Of a DNA stretch of 64,000 bases, positions 59,883 to 64,000 are shown one piece after another (position 1 is the stretch's first letter; each line of letters starts with the position of its first letter). The position numbers were made by a program, and so were the translations under genes. The notes below the pieces were generated by a model. That model ran no database searches, had not been told where the DNA came from, and saw nothing but the letters and a program-made list of their open reading frames with translations. This stretch comes from Parascedosporium putredinis (lineage: Eukaryota; Ascomycota; Sordariomycetes; Microascales; Microascaceae), in contig CASHTG010000019.1 in NCBI GenBank assembly GCA_949357655.1, positions 868,001-932,000 on the forward strand, written 5' to 3'.

Positions 59883-62800
59883 CCCGGCAGATGACCCATC
59901 CATGTTGGCCTAGACTGCGTCCTGTCTGACCTTGATCCCTTTTCTCTTTCTTGTTTCTCTGCTCTCATCCATCTCGCCTCGATCTTCATCCTTTCCTCCC
60001 ACTTCTTTCTAAGCCCACCACCAAACCCTTGACCTCCTTCCCCTTTTCCTCTACTTTCTTTTGTTTTTTTTTCTGGTTTCAGTTTCCAATTGTGGTCGAG
60101 GAGTTTATGGCATTCATGACGAGGCGTTAGCATACCGCGCGAGAGAGAACCAAAATTTTCATGCATTCATCCATATTCATTGGCAACAACAACACAACAC
60201 CCCTTAAGATTTTAGACACTTGCAGCACGAGAATACCTCAGGGAGGGAAAAAGAATTCTTGCTCAATCTTTGCGTTTTTCCCCTTTCGTTCGTCATTCAT
60301 GACCTCCCTTGTTTCCTTTTCTCCTTCTGTTTTTTTTTTTTTTGGCTCCTTGTATTCAGATGATCACAGTAGGAAGATGTTCCTGACGGGGCTAGTAGTG
60401 TGCAAAGTACGATGATATCCATTTAAAACTTGACGCCCGAATAATCAAGACGACGGTGCCCCAAACATCGAAAAGATCTCCCAATCAATTGTGTTAACGT
60501 GTATTGTGTGGGGAGAGTGAGCGCCTGAGATCAACAGAGAGAAGATTGATATTAGTGATTGATGAATGTGGGTTAGAGAACATTGAAGTAGATGCACCAA
60601 ATTTCAACTCATCATCATCTCCCTCCCCTCGCTTAAACGCCGATCTGCCAATCCCTCACAGGCCTAGTCGTCCCCTAGTGTAGGCCAGGTTGGACAAAAG
60701 AGGCATGCCGAGAATGCCAGAGCAGAGCGAAAATCAAGGATCTCCATGTACGAAAAGGGGCACGTAAACAGTTTGAAGATTTTCCGTCCAATCTCTCTCT
60801 CTCTCTCGCTCTCCCTCCATAGAGCAGCGAATCGACTCGTAGGGCGCACGCAATGGAGCTCGAGTACATGTACGGCATTGAACCCGTCTGGCGATCAACG
60901 TGTGGTATGTACATGTACGCTATTACACTGGCGCCAGGACTGGGGAAGTCGCGTAAGCAGGGGAGAGAGGGCGGGAGATATCTCTTGTTTCAAGCCTTAG
61001 CCGTCGACTCGGGTTGGGAATGTTTCAAAACCGCGTAGCCGTGAAACGCATTCGCGAAACGAAGAGGGGAAAAAGGGCTTCAGCAAGCCAGCCCGACTGG
61101 TAGGTTAAATTTTTTTCTCTCTTTTTTTTTTATACCCCTTCTTGTCTAAACTCTTTCATCCCACTCGTCCGCCCTTTCGGGGTCGTGCCCCGCGCACCGC
61201 ACAAGGACCGGCCCCCACCTCTTCCCCTACTAGGCCGGATGGGTGCCGCTGAAGAAGACGCACACACGGGACTTCAGCTCAGGCGCGAGAGAGAGTTTCG
61301 GCGGGCGGGGAGGCGGCGAAACAGCATAAGCGAGGCCGTGGCATTTGTGTCAAAGCTGGCGGCAAGGACCTTGTGAGGGTTGAGGGTTGGGGATAGATTG
61401 GGCAGGACGCAAAGGAGTTTTTGCCAAGGGGCAAAAACGACACATGTGTGTGCCGTCAGCATGTACGCTTTGGACGAGATGAGGAGGTGATGCAGGCCAG
61501 CGGGTTTCCTTTTCTTCTTTTTGTTCGTGTTGGTAGGTTGCGGTATGTATCACCATCGCCAAAATGGTTTTGGGGCCTTTGGCGATATACCCGGGGAAGG
61601 GAATGCGCGGGATGTCTGTAGAGAAACATAAGAATGGGAATCGAATACAAGTATAAAAAGGCGAAGGACCCTCGCATCAAGATGGAATAATTAAACCGAT
61701 GAGCAGGCGCAAGCTTCACAAAGGCTTCCGGACTTGCATTCATTCCTTTCTCGTACTCTCTCTCCTCTTTGTTTATTCTGCTTCTCTTCTCTCCTCCCTC
61801 TGTTTGCGGCACCTTCAAGTTCTTGAGCACCTACACTTACACGAACTGCCCCAAGAGATTTGCAAACCGCGACTTGGAAATATCCAACATACACATACCA
61901 ACCCAAACCATTGTCATTCTTTTCAGAAAACGTACACTCTGTTTTACCAATCACTTAATATTCCCCAGACCGTGCATCTGGAGTCGGTCATTTATACACA
62001 TTAGCCAGACTATCGTCAGCAGCCGCATCACAGCACAGCTTTGCTATCACAAAGCGTGACACCGCCCTCTCGAGGAGCACATTCATTTCCACGTCTATTA
62101 GACACGCCCATCGTTCATACACACACAACTTGTGTCCACACTCTTTGTCTTTGAGAGATCTTTTTTATTATCACCAAACTCGCCCGTTCTTCCTTTTGGC
62201 TCAACGCCGTCTGAACTTTCTTCTCAATCCCAACGCCAACGGATACAGTCGGTCCCCATCTACCGCATTCGATATCCCTTGCGCTTCACTGCTCATCCAG
62301 CATGCATCTGAACATTCTCCCCTTGTCTCTTTTGCCCTCTCCGCCGTTGGGTCCCCTTTGAGCCCTCGGCGAACAACTCCATCGTCCTCTGGACTCGCCA
62401 CAACACCGCCACCTTCTCTCCTCTCCGGCTACGAGCCCCGGCTTGCCAGTGGTCCAATATGACGCATGATAACGGCACGACCATCCTCAGCAGGGGCCAG
62501 CTAGTTGATCTGGTAGCGCCCGATGCAGGATGGTGGACTGCTGCCCCTATCAAGCTTCCGCTCAAGGCTCTTGGGCCACCACATGCCTCTCTTTTCTAAG
62601 CGAAGATGCCAGCTGAGGATTTTACATCCACTTGAAGTTTACCTAACATGAGACTTGACACGCGAGCTCTCTTGGGATGGTGCTTTCCCCACGCTCATTA
62701 ATGATCGTAATTTCTTTTTTTCTCCCTTTCTTTTCACCTGGGCATTTTCTTCATTCAGATCAAATGCACTAGCGGCGTTGTACGGGGTCAAAGATCATCT

Positions 62801-64000
62801 GGGTTTTATTGTCACATGTCTTTTTTTCTTTCTTTTTCTCGGGGTAGGAGATAGGGGGAGGGGAGGGGGAAACGGGAAAGACGAAAGGCAGCATTTGATC
62901 GAGGGCTACATGTAATCTCGGAAGGTAACCGTCAACCCGGGATTAGAACAGCGATCTATATATCAGTAGCTCTGTATCTCCGTATTCCTGGGAAAATTCC
63001 ATCACCTGAATCTATACTGTCCGTGTCCACATATAATACCCAGATCAACTGATATATACATCTATAAATGCTTAAAAACCACAGTCTACCCCACGGTCCT
63101 GATATCGTTCAGTTCGGCTGAAGTGAACTTGACCTCCGCCGTACTTGAACCTGGCGGCCTCGCAGCACAGCTTCTACAGCGCCAATCGTGTCGTCTTCCA
63201 AGGCCTGACGATCTCGAGGTGGCTACATGTATGTTCCGATCACTCTCTTGCTTGTCTCCCTCTTGAAATTCTTGGCTGATGATATGTTGGTCCGCTTCTT
63301 CCTGTTGATCTGTGGTCTACATAGCATTTATTGCTTGCCTGGAAGTTGGAGTGCGTTGTCTTGCACCTTCAAGCTTATCCTTATGTTCACGCTGCTGAAA
63401 TGCTCCAGGCAATCATTACCTTGAGTCCGCAGGGGTGCAGGATTATGAGACAATTAGGGTGTCCTAGGATGACCTGCCTACAAGGGAGATAGAGCCTCGT
63501 ATCCGGCGTGTCGTACAAGATCCCCAGAACGCCACAGGGCACTGCGCCGAGTTTAGGAAGGCCAACCACCTATTCCATGGCTATCGCAAACCGGCCATTT
63601 CACCACCTCGCCATCTTGCTCTGGCGAGCTCCACGGAAGACGAGGTCATCCAAAAACAGCGTCTCCAGACGTTGAGCCTCCGCAGCAACTAGAACCTGTG
63701 AGGGGAGCACTCTCCACTTCAGGTTGCTGGGCTACGAAATAAACCTCCCAGCCTCGTCTCTCAAGCCACCTCGAGCACCGGAGAGTGATCCTGCAAGGAA
63801 ACGAAGAAGAACAAGAAGAAGGATCGAGAAGAAAAAGATGACAGGTGATGAATGGGAGAGGCGTGCTGTGCCAAGCCGTGCATCCTGGGGTAATAAGCTT
63901 TGCCAAGAGACGATTGCCAAGACGCGATTGCCAAGGCGGGTACATGCTGACAGGCAGAGGCCATCTTGGCAGTTGGGTTGGGGGCGCAGAGTCTCCCAAG
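59883..64000. other. 4.1 kb right end without a supported gene
   Basis: No domain or exon chain is recognisable. The stretch holds a 14-T run near 60331, a CT microsatellite at about 60788-60810, and long pyrimidine-rich sequence from 61735 to 62440, the kind seen in fungal promoters and leaders. A short frame at 62460-62600 (MTHDNGTTILSR start) and a - strand frame entering from the right edge (63646-63999) show no motifs. A gene starting right of the window is possible. Confidence 0.4.

Noticed and set aside
62130..62600. 110-codon frame and a 46-codon frame (MTHDNGTTILSR) near the right end
   Set aside because: They are low-complexity Ser/Pro or very short, without motifs. They could be a leader or uORFs of a gene outside the window, but nothing supports that.
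63646..63999. - strand frame running off the right edge
   Set aside because: It has no recognisable motif and a Ser/Leu/Arg-rich composition. It could be an exon of a gene beyond the edge, but this cannot be judged here.

Overview
The window is nuclear DNA from a filamentous ascomycete, most likely a Sordariomycete. This is inferred from short introns with GTAAGT/GTACGT-like donors and TGCTAAC-type branch sites, and from recognisable fungal Tel1, Cullin-4, Nup192, Mip1, Pif1 and Edc3. A NACHT-ankyrin gene and multi-kilobase intergenic gaps also fit a filamentous fungus. I see no operons, bacterial signals, CRISPR arrays, rRNA or convincing tRNA genes, and no intact transposon.

Layout, left to right: a NACHT-ankyrin (NLR-like) gene (+, about 0.45-4.3 kb) lies tail to tail with an N-terminal protein methyltransferase gene (-). 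Next come an unrecognised TPR-like protein (+), a histidine-phosphatase/PGAM-family gene (-), cullin-4 (-) and the very large tel1/ATM kinase gene (-, 14.7-23.8 kb). tel1 is divergent from nup192 (+, 24.8-30.2 kb). Then follow a RING E3 gene resembling slx8 (-), mitochondrial DNA polymerase gamma mip1 (+), a secreted type-B carboxylesterase (+), a 6 kb gene-free stretch, a lysine/aspartate-repeat and glutamine-rich protein (+), the pif1 helicase (+), the decapping factor edc3 (+), and a 4.1 kb tail in which I can support no gene.

The strongest pattern is technical. Most of the long conserved genes are broken by apparent single-base frameshifts. Most of these look like a base missing from a run of the same nucleotide (GCCCC, AAAA, TTTT, GGGG), and conservation resumes immediately in the next frame. 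I count roughly 25-30 sites. The simplest reading is homopolymer under-calling in the assembly, not pseudogenes. The CDS coordinates below span these breaks and introns, so they are gene extents and not clean open frames. The NACHT-ankyrin gene is the one case where real decay is also plausible.

The genes do not form a metabolic cluster. Several (tel1, pif1, slx8-like, cul4, nup192, mip1) act in nuclear or mitochondrial genome maintenance, but nothing in the sequence shows that they are co-regulated. I did not find a clearly new system. The items most worth a second look are the charged-repeat/Q-rich protein, the lectin-like N-terminal region of the carboxylesterase, the Pif1 dual-start and SIM-like features, and the NLR.
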